A DNA stretch of 64,000 bases from Rhodospirillaceae bacterium (GTDB taxonomy: Bacteria > Pseudomonadota > Alphaproteobacteria > Azospirillales > Azospirillaceae): the NCBI GenBank assembly GCA_029267445.1, contig JAJUIU010000012.1, positions 1 through 64,000 on the forward strand, given 5' to 3'. The notes under the pieces were generated by a model, which saw nothing but the letters and a program-made list of their open reading frames with translations, did no database searches and had not been told where the DNA came from. Of this stretch, positions 45,125 to 53,985 are shown one piece after another; positions within the stretch are counted from its first letter, which is position 1, and each line of letters opens with the position of its first letter. The position numbers and the translations under genes were made by a program.

Positions 45125-45391
45125 TCACCGGCCGGGCGTCCAGCCTTCGGGCAACCCGTCGCCGGGCCGTGGTGGCTTCGTTCCGGCCCGTCCCAGGATC
45201 TCGCGGGCGCGCTCGACCGACCCCTGACGCGCACGGTCAGCGAAGAAGTCGTGCACCCGCCGGCGCTCCATCTCCGACGCGAGGGCCCGGGTGACGAACT
45301 CGTCGAGGCCGATGCCTTCGGCGGACGCGGCCCGTTCCAGGTCGGCCTTCAGCTTTCCGTCGACCTTCACCGTCAATCCGACGTCGCTCAT
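45125..45391 (-). CDS. Ribbon-helix-helix-like antitoxin partner of a PIN toxin
   Basis: This 88-residue protein has an Arc/RHH-type N-terminus (MSDVGLTVKVDGKLKADLER, then GIGLDEFVTRALASEMERRR) and a flexible C-terminus (PRPGDGLPEGW). It overlaps the upstream PIN gene by 4 bases. The family resembles HicB/RHH-type DNA-binding antitoxins. The antitoxin role is inferred from this fold and the linkage. It lies after the toxin, an order opposite to most VapBC operons. Confidence 0.78.
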   Translation of the reverse strand: MSDVGLTVKVDGKLKADLERAASAEGIGLDEFVTRALASEMERRRVHDFFADRARQGSVERAREILGRAGTKPPRPGDGLPEGWTPGR

Positions 45392-45810
45392 CCCAGCCTC
45401 CGCAGCGCCTCAAACGGCAGGATCGGCTCGATCCCGAAAAGTCGGGCCCCTTCAAGATAGTCGCGACGGTTAAACGTAACCAGCGCATCCGCGCGACCGT
45501 TCAGAGCGGTCTCCATGACCATGTCGTCATCCGGGTCACGCATCATCGGACGCCATCGGAAGTGCATCGTGACCGGCTCGAAGATGTTCGCCAGACCGTT
45601 GAGGACTCCGATCACCTCAAGTTCATTCAGACCGGCCGCAAGCAGGTGCGGCCTTCGGGTCAGTACCGCTTCGTATTCGAGGAACAGCGGAACGCTGACC
45701 GGGATGGTGAAGCGACCGTCAAGAGCCGCGATCACGAGCGCGCGGGAGGCGCCGGACGGACTGCGCAGCGCCGCCACGACGACATCGGTATCGAGCACGA
45801 GCCGCAGCAT
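45388..45810 (-). CDS. PIN-domain toxin (COG1569-like), toxin-first module
   Basis: This 140-residue PIN protein of the 'putative toxin-antitoxin component, PIN family' has acidic residues Asp7/Asp9 (LVLDTDVVVAAL), Glu45 (FLEYEAVL), Asp93-Asp96 (RDPDDDMVMETAL) and Asp117 (FNRRDYLEG). The start ATG 45810 gives MLRLVLDTDVV; the sequence upstream is a noncoding gap and the tRNA. It precedes its RHH partner with a 4-base overlap. Nuclease activity and target are unproven. Confidence 0.85.
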   Translation of the reverse strand: MLRLVLDTDVVVAALRSPSGASRALVIAALDGRFTIPVSVPLFLEYEAVLTRRPHLLAAGLNELEVIGVLNGLANIFEPVTMHFRWRPMMRDPDDDMVMETALNGRADALVTFNRRDYLEGARLFGIEPILPFEALRRLG

Positions 45811-45943
45811 TCCCGCCAGACTGGCAGTAAAGGCCGCGTCGCGCAACCGACGGACGCTGCTCCGCCGCGACACCGCGCTACAGACGGCGCGTCGGTCGAA
45901 GGCTGATTTGTCAGGATCGGCCGTCTGGTATCCGGCCGGAGGA

Positions 45944-46028
45944 TGGTGCGGTCGAGAAGACTCGAACTTCCACGGGTTGCCCCACAGCGACCTCAACGCT
46001 GCGCGTCTACCAGTTCCGCCACGACCGC
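45944..46028 (-). tRNA. tRNA-Leu (anticodon GAG)
   Basis: An 85-base class II tRNA is read on the minus strand from 46028 to 45944. The acceptor stem GCGGTCG pairs with CGACCGC and is followed by discriminator A and an encoded CCA. The D arm, an anticodon stem CAGCG/CGCTG with loop TTGAGGT (anticodon GAG), a long variable arm and the T loop (GTTCGAGTC) are all present. It decodes CUC/CUU leucine codons. A PIN toxin gene begins 134 bases downstream. Confidence 0.95.
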
Positions 46029-46172
46029 ATCGCACCGTGCAGAACGCCGACAGGCTGGTAGGGCTTGCCGACGGGTGCCGGGGGAGATAGCAAATCCGTC
46101 CGGTGTGTTCAAGCCATTCCCGAGTTGGCCGCCGCGACACATTTATAGAGCGTCGCGGAAAAGGAAGCGTCC

Positions 46173-46847
46173 ATGTCCGGCATCGAGTGGAAGATCAGCG
46201 ACGAGGCGGTGGCCTACCCCGACGCCCTCGCCTTCATGGAGCGGCGCGTCGCGGAGATCCGTGCCGCCGCCGCGCCGGAGACTGTGTGGCTGCTGGAGCA
46301 TCCGCCCCTCTACACCGCCGGCACCAGCGCCAAGCCGTCCGACCTCGTGCAGCCGGGCCGCTTCCCCGTCCACGCGGCCGGGCGCGGCGGGCAGTACACC
46401 TACCACGGCCCCGGCCAGCGCATCGCCTATGTGATGCTGGACCTGCAGGCGCGCGGCGGCGACCTGCGCGACTATGTCTGGCGGCTGGAGGAGTGGCTGA
46501 TCCGCACGCTCGCCCTGTTCGCGGTGAAGGGGGAGCGGCGCTGCGGCCGGGTCGGTGTCTGGGTCGACCTGTCGGCCCACGGCCGGCCGGGACGGGAGGC
46601 GAAGATCGCGGCCCTCGGCGTGCGGGTCCGGCGCGGCGTCAGCTATCATGGGATCGCCCTGAACGTGGAGCCGGACCTGTCCCACTTCAACGGGATCGTC
46701 CCCTGCGGCATCGCCGAGCATGGCGTCACCTCGCTGGCCGATCTCGGCCACATCGTCACCCTGCCGGAGGTCGATTCCGCGCTTATGGCGACCTTCGGCG
46801 AGCTGTTCGGGCCCGAGGCCACGGCCCGCGAAAGCTGTGCCGCATGA
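46173..46847 (+). CDS. lipB: LipB, octanoyl-[acyl carrier protein] transferase
   Basis: LipB moves octanoate from ACP to lipoyl domains of 2-oxo-acid dehydrogenases and GcvH, the first step of lipoate synthesis. The 224-residue product has [20 protein letters not shown] (72-91), the catalytic Lys144 in [19 protein letters not shown], and Cys178 in [10 protein letters not shown], the acyl-accepting residue. The start is supported by AAGGAAG 5-6 bases upstream. Its stop overlaps the next small membrane gene by 4 bases. The lipoyl synthase gene lipA is not in this window. Confidence 0.96.
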   Translation: MSGIEWKISDEAVAYPDALAFMERRVAEIRAAAAPETVWLLEHPPLYTAGTSAKPSDLVQPGRFPVHAAGRGGQYTYHGPGQRIAYVMLDLQARGGDLRDYVWRLEEWLIRTLALFAVKGERRCGRVGVWVDLSAHGRPGREAKIAALGVRVRRGVSYHGIALNVEPDLSHFNGIVPCGIAEHGVTSLADLGHIVTLPEVDSALMATFGELFGPEATARESCAA

Positions 46848-47059
46848 AGGAACGCCGTTCCATCACCGCCTTCGTCTTCTACCTCGCGGGCGGTGTGACG
46901 ATCTTCATCAGCCTGCTGCTGCTGAACGCCCCGACGGAGGAGTCGTTCGGCCCGGGCCTGATCGGCCTGCTGCTGGGCTTCATCATGCTGGGTGTCGGCC
47001 GCATCAACGCCCACCTGTCGCGCATCCGCGACCTGCTGGAGGGCAAGGGCGGGCCCTGA
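46844..47059 (+). CDS. Small two-helix membrane protein coupled to lipB
   Basis: This 71-residue protein has two hydrophobic helices (about residues 8-27 and 36-52), a basic N-terminus (MKERRS) and an amphipathic C-terminal tail ([16 protein letters not shown]). Its ATG overlaps the lipB stop (ATGA), so the pair is translationally coupled. I do not recognise a family. Both ends look complete and the codon pattern is normal. A role linked to lipoylation is only guilt by association. Confidence 0.7.
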   Translation: MKERRSITAFVFYLAGGVTIFISLLLLNAPTEESFGPGLIGLLLGFIMLGVGRINAHLSRIRDLLEGKGGP

Positions 47060-47083
47060 CGGCCGCCCTGGCGCTAGACCCCC

Positions 47084-47521
47084 TCACTCCGCCGGCACGC
47101 CCGCCTTGGTCTGCGCCTTAAGCAGGTCCCGGATTTCCGCCAGCAGCAGCTCCTGCGGCGGGGTCGGCGTCGGCTTCGCCTCCTCCTTGGCGCGGAACCG
47201 GTTCACCTGCTTGACCAGGATGAAGATGGCGAAGCCCACGATCAGGAACTTGATCACGGCGTTGATGAACAGGCCGTAGTTGATGGTCGCCACCCCGGCC
47301 TTCTTCGCCTCCTCCAGCGTCGTGTACTGCTCCAGCGACAGCGCGACGAAGTAGTTGCTGAAGTCCAGCCCGCCCATGAGGAAGCCCAGCGGCGGCATCA
47401 GGATGTCGTTCACCAGCGAATTCACGATGGCGGTGAAGGCCGCCCCGATGATGATGCCGACCGCGAGGTCGATCACGTTGCCCCGGCTGATGAAGGCCCG
47501 GAATTCCTGCAACACGGTCAT
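47084..47521 (-). CDS. mscL: MscL, large-conductance mechanosensitive channel
   Basis: MscL is the pore that opens under membrane tension to release solutes on hypo-osmotic shock. The preferred 145-residue form begins MTVLQEFRAFISRGNVIDLAVG, the family N-terminus with its amphipathic S1 helix and TM1. TM2 (INAVIKFLIVGFAIFILVKQ) and a C-terminal coiled helix (ELLLAEIRDLLKA) follow. An upstream ATG (47572) would add 17 residues, but a TATAAT hexamer overlaps it, so transcription probably begins inside that extension. A GGGGGCGGGA sequence precedes the 47521 ATG. Confidence 0.93.
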   Translation of the reverse strand: MTVLQEFRAFISRGNVIDLAVGIIIGAAFTAIVNSLVNDILMPPLGFLMGGLDFSNYFVALSLEQYTTLEEAKKAGVATINYGLFINAVIKFLIVGFAIFILVKQVNRFRAKEEAKPTPTPPQELLLAEIRDLLKAQTKAGVPAE

Positions 47522-47570
47522 TTGTCCCGCCCCCTGCGCTGCCACGGCGTTCGCCGTTGTCTCCGCGGAC

Positions 47571-47576
47571 ATTATA
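47571..47576 (-). promoter_or_regulatory. Consensus -10 TATAAT before mscL
   Basis: A perfect TATAAT on the minus strand overlaps the upstream in-frame ATG of mscL. No consensus -35 is seen at 16-18 bp. It argues for translation from the second ATG (47521). Confidence 0.45.
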
Positions 47577-47731
47577 AATCGACCCCGCCGCCATGCGGCC
47601 AAGCCAAAAGACGTAGCCAGGAGAGGGGGGGCGCGCCCGGCGGGCGGCGCTGGCGGGGCGGTTCCGCTTGGACTAGGCTGATCGGAACGCGCGGCCCATG
47701 GAGGCCTGGACGCAAGCGGGGGGACACCGTC

Positions 47732-48817
47732 ATGCCGACCCAGATCAATTACGTGCTGCCCGTGGAGCAGACCGACTGGCACGTGCCGGGCGGTGCCGAC
47801 GCCGTCTTCACCTGGGCCTACGACGACATGCGGGACGGGCTGCTGGGCCTCTACGACAAGGGCAAGCGCCAGCAGTGGAACGCGGCCGACCGGATCGACT
47901 GGTCCCAGGACCTCGATCCCGAGAACCCCATGATGCTACCGGACGAGTCCATGCCGATCCGCTGGACCAGCATGTGGGACCGCTTCACGGAGGCGGAGAA
48001 GCGGGCGCTGCGCCACCACACCCAGGCCTGGCAGCTCTCCCAGTTCCTGCATGGCGAACAGGGCGCCCTCATCTGCACCGCCCGCATCGTGCAGTCGGTG
48101 CCCGACATCGACAGCAAGTTCTATGCGGCCACCCAGGTGGCCGACGAGGCGCGGCACGTGGAGGCCTATTCCCGCCTGCTGCGGGAGAAGTTCGAGCTGG
48201 CCTACCCGATCAACAAGCACCTGAAGACGCTGCTGAACCAGGCGATCGACGACAGCCGCTGGGACTTCACCTATCTCGGCATGCAGGTGCTGATCGAGGG
48301 GCTGGCGCTCGCCGCCTTCCAGCGCATCCGCGACATGGCCGGCAACAGGCTTTGCGCCCAGGTGAACGCCTACGTCATGCAGGACGAGGCCCGCCATGTC
48401 GCCTTCGGGCGCCTCGCCCTGCGCGACTACTATCCGCAGCTGACCCAGAAGGAGCGCGACGAGCGGGAGGAGTTCGTGGTGGAGGCCTGCCACCTGATGC
48501 GCGACCGCTTCAACGGGGAGGAGATCCTGGAGCGGCTGGACATCCCCACCGCCCAGTACATGGCGGAGGTGGAGCACACGCCCGCCATGAAGCAGTTCCG
48601 CACCTTCCTGTTCAGCCGCATCGTGCCCACCATCCGCGACATCGGCCTGTGGGGCCCGCGCGTGCAGAAGGCCTACGAGGACATGGGCGTCATCATGTTC
48701 GCCGGCGTGGACAGCGAGGAGCTGTCGGCCCACGACCAGCAGGTGGCCGACCAGTTCGACGCGGAGAAGCGGATGGCGGACCTGGAGAAGATGGCCGTGC
48801 GCGGGGCGGCGGAGTAG
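47732..48817 (+). CDS. Ferritin-like diiron carboxylate protein (R2/AurF-type fold)
   Basis: This 361-residue soluble protein has the two-fold diiron carboxylate motif: Glu109 (HGEQGAL), Glu139xxHis142 (ADEARHVEAY), Glu189 (LIEGLAL) and Glu219xxHis222 (QDEARHVAFG). The two motif halves have equal spacings of 30 residues, giving a full set of iron ligands. No radical-bearing Tyr or partner R1 gene is evident, so it is not a standard ribonucleotide reductase. It may be an oxygenase or ligand-binding oxidase; the substrate is unknown. The gene stands alone, divergent from mscL. Confidence 0.85.
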   Translation: MPTQINYVLPVEQTDWHVPGGADAVFTWAYDDMRDGLLGLYDKGKRQQWNAADRIDWSQDLDPENPMMLPDESMPIRWTSMWDRFTEAEKRALRHHTQAWQLSQFLHGEQGALICTARIVQSVPDIDSKFYAATQVADEARHVEAYSRLLREKFELAYPINKHLKTLLNQAIDDSRWDFTYLGMQVLIEGLALAAFQRIRDMAGNRLCAQVNAYVMQDEARHVAFGRLALRDYYPQLTQKERDEREEFVVEACHLMRDRFNGEEILERLDIPTAQYMAEVEHTPAMKQFRTFLFSRIVPTIRDIGLWGPRVQKAYEDMGVIMFAGVDSEELSAHDQQVADQFDAEKRMADLEKMAVRGAAE

Positions 48818-48922
48818 GCGGCCCCTCACCCTGGCTGGGCTTGACAATATTCCTATAATCGGGCAGCCTGTCGGCGAAACTGCCCCGGACCCCGCTTGAC
48901 CGTCGGCTGCACTCCCCGGTTC

Positions 48923-49051
48923 CCGTGAAACGAAACGCGGCACCAGCGCGAAAGACGTTTCATGGCGTTTCATGGCGTTTCACATCGCCCGCGTTACGTG
49001 ACGCCCCGAACGGCGGAAAAACGTATCACGGCGTAACACGGCGTATCACAG
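48923..49051. repeat. Phased 10-bp repeat array between convergent genes
   Basis: Three adjacent units CGTTTCATGG, CGTTTCATGG, CGTTTCACAT (48956-48985) are followed 66 bp later by CGTATCACGG, CGTAACACGG, CGTATCACAG (49022-49051). An inverted copy CCGTGAAACG lies at 48923-48932. The two three-unit blocks agree in about 27 of 35 positions. The interval (48818-49055) lies between the 3' ends of two convergent genes and holds no other gene. The sites are in phase with about one helical turn. Confidence 0.75.
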
Positions 49052-49055
49052 GCCT

Positions 49056-49334
49056 TCACCGCTGCGCGAAGCCGATGCCGCCCGGATCGGCCGTCTCCTC
49101 CACCTGCACGCCGATCACCTTGGCGGCGGGCGGCCCCTTCCAGCACGCGTCCAGCATGGCGTCCACGTCCGCCGGGTCGCCTGCGAACACCGCCTCCACC
49201 GCCCCGTCCGCCCGGTTGCGCACCCAGCCGTCCAGCCCGCGCAGCCCCGCCTGCTCCACGGTCCAGCCCCGGTACCAGACCCCCTGGACCCGGCCGGTGA
49301 TGGTGACGCGCACGGCGCGGCGGCTGTCGGACAT
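49056..49334 (-). CDS. acyP: Acylphosphatase
   Basis: This 92-residue acylphosphatase hydrolyses acyl phosphates such as carbamoyl phosphate. It has the phosphate-binding loop VTITGRVQGVWYRGWTV with the catalytic arginine in WYRG, and GWVRNRADGAVEAVFAG with the catalytic Asn. The start at 49334 (MSDSRRAVRV) is chosen over a longer upstream form. It lies 85 bases downstream of the pccA stop side on the same strand. The family is small and of uncertain physiological role. Confidence 0.93.
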   Translation of the reverse strand: MSDSRRAVRVTITGRVQGVWYRGWTVEQAGLRGLDGWVRNRADGAVEAVFAGDPADVDAMLDACWKGPPAAKVIGVQVEETADPGGIGFAQR

Positions 49335-49419
49335 GGGCGGGGCTCTCATGCGGGGGCGGGCGGGATGATTATGCCAACAGCCGGGCACCTGACCAGTCGG
49401 CGGGATGGCTACCCCGCCC

Positions 49420-51420
<2,001 letters not shown>

Positions 51421-51614
51421 GGGCGGCGGGATTCCTGTGGCGGTGTTTCGGTCCCCTCCCGATGGCTGCATGAGGGGTTGCTGGAAATGCACCCAATCCG
51501 CGCGCCCCTGTCAACGGCGCGGGCGCCGGGGCGGATTGACCGGCGGGGATCGCAGGCCCCACTCTGTCGTATCGAAAGGGTGTGCCCCATGTGGCGGGCC
51601 GAGGGAGGAACGCG

Positions 51615-52373
51615 ATGCGGACGGAATGGCGGCCGGGCTGGCGGCCGGTATTGCGGACGGTGCGGGAGTGGGCGGGTTTCGCCCTGACGCTGGGCACCGT
51701 CGTCTTCGGCTTCAACACCCTCGCCTTCGCGGCCTTCCACGTCCCGTCGGAAAGCATGCTGCCGACCATCCGGGTCGGCGACCATTTCCACGCGGCCAAG
51801 TACGCCTACGGCTACAGCCGCTGGTCGACCCCGCTGGTCACCCTGCCTCTCGGCGAAGGGCGCCTGTTCGGCCGGCTGCCGGAGCGGGGCGACATCGTCG
51901 TCTACAGCCGCCCGGACATGGAGGAGGCGCTGGTCAAGCGCGTCATCGGCCTGCCCGGCGACACGGTGCGGGTGCGCGGCGGGCGCCTCGTCATCAACGG
52001 TGAGGTGGTGCCCCGCCGCGAGGTCGCCCGCTACGCCTACCGGGAGCATGGCGGTGCCGTCGCCACCGTGACGGAGTATGAGGAGACGCTGCCCGGCGGG
52101 CGCACCCACCGCATCCTGGAACAGACGGACACGGCCTTCGGCGACGACACGCCGCTGTTCCGGGTGCCGGACGGGCACCTGTTCATGATGGGCGACAATC
52201 GCGACAACTCGTTGGACAGCCGCTTCGCGGAGGGCGGCGGGCCGATCCCGGCGGATCAGCTGCTGGGCCGGGTCGGGCTGGTGAACTTCACGATGAATCC
52301 CTGCCGGGAGGAACCGGGCCTCGCCTGCCCCGGCGGCGGCTTCGCCGACCGGCTGCTGCTGCGGATCGACTGA
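51615..52373 (+). CDS. lepB: Signal peptidase I (LepB)
   Basis: This 252-residue serine/lysine membrane peptidase removes signal peptides at the inner membrane. An N-terminal membrane helix (about 18-42) is followed by the catalytic Ser47 in PSESMLPTI, Lys108 in LVKRVIGLPGD and the box-E motif MGDNRDNSLDSR. The start ATG 51615 is preceded by GAGGGAGGA. Usual alphaproteobacterial lepB is beside rnc and era; here it is with carboxylase and GFA genes, so it may be an additional copy. Its stop overlaps the next gene start by one base. Confidence 0.92.
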   Translation: MRTEWRPGWRPVLRTVREWAGFALTLGTVVFGFNTLAFAAFHVPSESMLPTIRVGDHFHAAKYAYGYSRWSTPLVTLPLGEGRLFGRLPERGDIVVYSRPDMEEALVKRVIGLPGDTVRVRGGRLVINGEVVPRREVARYAYREHGGAVATVTEYEETLPGGRTHRILEQTDTAFGDDTPLFRVPDGHLFMMGDNRDNSLDSRFAEGGGPIPADQLLGRVGLVNFTMNPCREEPGLACPGGGFADRLLLRID

Positions 52374-52795
52374 TGCCCGCTGAAGTCTTGGCCGACGAAA
52401 CCTGGGCGGGCGGCTGCCTCTGCGGGCGGGTGCGCTATCGCTGCCGGACCAAGCCCCGGAACGCGGGCTACTGCCACTGCCGCATCTGCCAACGCAACGC
52501 CGGCGCGCCGGTCATCGCCTGCGCCTATGTCGGGCTGGAGGATTTCGCCTACACGGCAGGCGAACCGACCGTCTACCAGTCGACCGAGCAGGGCGAGCGC
52601 CGATTCTGCCCCACCTGCGGAACCCCACTGGAATACCGGGAGCGTGGGGGTGACTTCGTCTCGGTCAACGTGGCGACGCTGGACCGGCCGGAGGAGGTCA
52701 AGCCCGCCTTCCACATCTGGACGGCGAGCCGCATCCCCTGGTTCGACACCAGGGACGACCTGCCGCGCCACCCCGGCCCCCACCCGGAGTTCTGA
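52373..52795 (+). CDS. GFA-family zinc protein
   Basis: This 140-residue protein is of the GFA (glutathione-dependent formaldehyde-activating enzyme-like) family. Zinc-binding cysteines are seen at Cys15/Cys17 (GGCLCGRVRY), Cys34/Cys36/Cys39 (YCHCRICQ) and Cys79/Cys82 (FCPTCGTPL), the full family set. Most members have no shown formaldehyde activity, so the substrate is open. Its ATG overlaps the lepB stop (TGATG), and the next gene starts 3 bases after its stop. Confidence 0.92.
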   Translation: MPAEVLADETWAGGCLCGRVRYRCRTKPRNAGYCHCRICQRNAGAPVIACAYVGLEDFAYTAGEPTVYQSTEQGERRFCPTCGTPLEYRERGGDFVSVNVATLDRPEEVKPAFHIWTASRIPWFDTRDDLPRHPGPHPEF

Positions 52796-52798
52796 ACG

Positions 52799-53551
52799 AT
52801 GGACCCGATCCCGCTTCGCATCGACCGCCTCGCCGCCATCGCCCGGTCCGTCGCCGACAGCGGCCGGGGCCTGGCATTGCTGGCCCTGGGTTCGGCGGCG
52901 GAGACGGCGCGGCTGGACCGCTGGTCCGACCTGGATTTCTTCGCCATCGTCCAGCCGGGCGCCAAGCGGGACTTCGTCGAGAACCTGGACTGGCTGTCCC
53001 GCCCGCGTCCGCTCGCCTGGGGGTTCCGGAACACGGCCGACGGCTGGAAGGCGCTGTACGACGACGGCGTCTTCGTGGAGTTCGCCGTGTTCGAACCGCG
53101 GGAGCTTTCGACCATCCCCTTCGCCCCCGGCCGCGTCATCTGGGCGGCGGACGGTTTCGACACCGGCCTCTGCGTTCCGGCCGAACGCCACCTGCCCCGC
53201 CCGGCCGACGAGGACTGGCTGATGGGGGAGGCGCTGTCGAACCTGTTCGTCGGGCTGGGCCGCTGGCGACGCGGCGAACGGCTGGCCGGGTTCAAGATGG
53301 TGCAGGTCTACGCGCTCGACCATGTGCTGAAGCTGGCGGACCGGCGCTTCCCGGGCCCCGGCGCCGACTTGTTCAATTCCGACCGCCGGTTCGAGGCGCG
53401 GCACCCCGCCTTCGCGGCCGAAAGCGCCGGCTGGGCGCCCGGCGTGGACCGCACGCCCGAGGCGGCGCGCGCCATGCTGGCCTTCCTGGAACGGCACTTC
53501 ACGGTGAACCCCGCCATGGCGGCCGCGATCCGGGACCTGGCCGCGGACTGA
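52799..53551 (+). CDS. Nucleotidyltransferase-fold protein
   Basis: This 250-residue protein has a DNA-polymerase-beta-like nucleotidyltransferase N-domain: LLALGSAAETARLDRWSDLDFF provides the GS motif (31-32) and the metal-binding DxD pair (Asp44, Asp46). A helical C-domain follows. It resembles the aminoglycoside/lincosamide adenylyltransferase superfamily only at fold level, so antibiotic resistance is not implied. It is tightly linked to the GFA gene (3-base gap) and lepB. Substrate is unknown. Confidence 0.75.
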   Translation: MDPIPLRIDRLAAIARSVADSGRGLALLALGSAAETARLDRWSDLDFFAIVQPGAKRDFVENLDWLSRPRPLAWGFRNTADGWKALYDDGVFVEFAVFEPRELSTIPFAPGRVIWAADGFDTGLCVPAERHLPRPADEDWLMGEALSNLFVGLGRWRRGERLAGFKMVQVYALDHVLKLADRRFPGPGADLFNSDRRFEARHPAFAAESAGWAPGVDRTPEAARAMLAFLERHFTVNPAMAAAIRDLAAD

Positions 53552-53561
53552 CCCCGCCGCC

Positions 53562-53777
53562 CTAGCCCCGCCGGTCGAACAGCCCCATCGCCCAGGCCAC
53601 GTGCAGCGCCAGGGGCGCGAACCAGAGGACCATGGGGAAGACGAACCACGGATAATCCGGGGTGGTCAGGAAGTTCACGGGCACCAGCACCACCATCACC
53701 GCGAAGAACAGGATCAGGTGGTTCAGCAGGCCGCCGCGCCGCCGGCGCGCGCGGAGGCCGTGTTCCGTGTCGGGCAT
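53562..53777 (-). CDS. Small 2TM-domain membrane protein
   Basis: This 71-residue protein has two hydrophobic helices (LILFFAVMVVLVPVNFL and FVFPMVLWFAPLALHVAWAM), a basic N-terminus (RARRRRGG) and a short FDRRG tail, the form of the 2TM (PF13239-like) family. The start at 53777 has GGGAG 8 bases upstream; an ATG at 53792 is an alternative. It converges with the nucleotidyltransferase gene 10 bases away. Function unknown. Confidence 0.72.
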   Translation of the reverse strand: MPDTEHGLRARRRRGGLLNHLILFFAVMVVLVPVNFLTTPDYPWFVFPMVLWFAPLALHVAWAMGLFDRRG

Positions 53778-53985
53778 CGGGTCGTCTCCCATGCCCCCCA
53801 GATGGGATCGCCCGGCCCCCGGTTCGATGGTCGCGACCCGGCCAGTGGCGAAAAAGTGGCGCGACATTTCCTCACCTCGCGTGAGGTTTCTCGCGGACTA
53901 GCTGTTTCGACGGGTGGCAAGAAGACGGAAACCGCCGGCCACAGCCCCGCGCACGCCGTCGCCGCAATCCGGGAGCCCCCGCGTC

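Noticed and set aside
42673-45234. A longer start for the malic enzyme adding 83 residues.
   Set aside because: The added part has no homology-like features; the GTG at 44985 has a Shine-Dalgarno sequence and the family N-terminus.
45388-46140. A 250-codon frame joining the PIN toxin to upstream sequence.
   Set aside because: Its first part reads through the tRNA-Leu gene (85 bases at 45944-46028) and the noncoding gap, so the true start is ATG 45810.
48841-48859. TTGACA and TATAAT hexamers near each other, as if a strong promoter.
   Set aside because: The spacer is only 7 bp, far from 16-18, so they cannot form one sigma-70 promoter.
52799-53551. Aminoglycoside resistance enzyme.
   Set aside because: Only the general nucleotidyltransferase fold motif is visible; a resistance substrate would be overreach.
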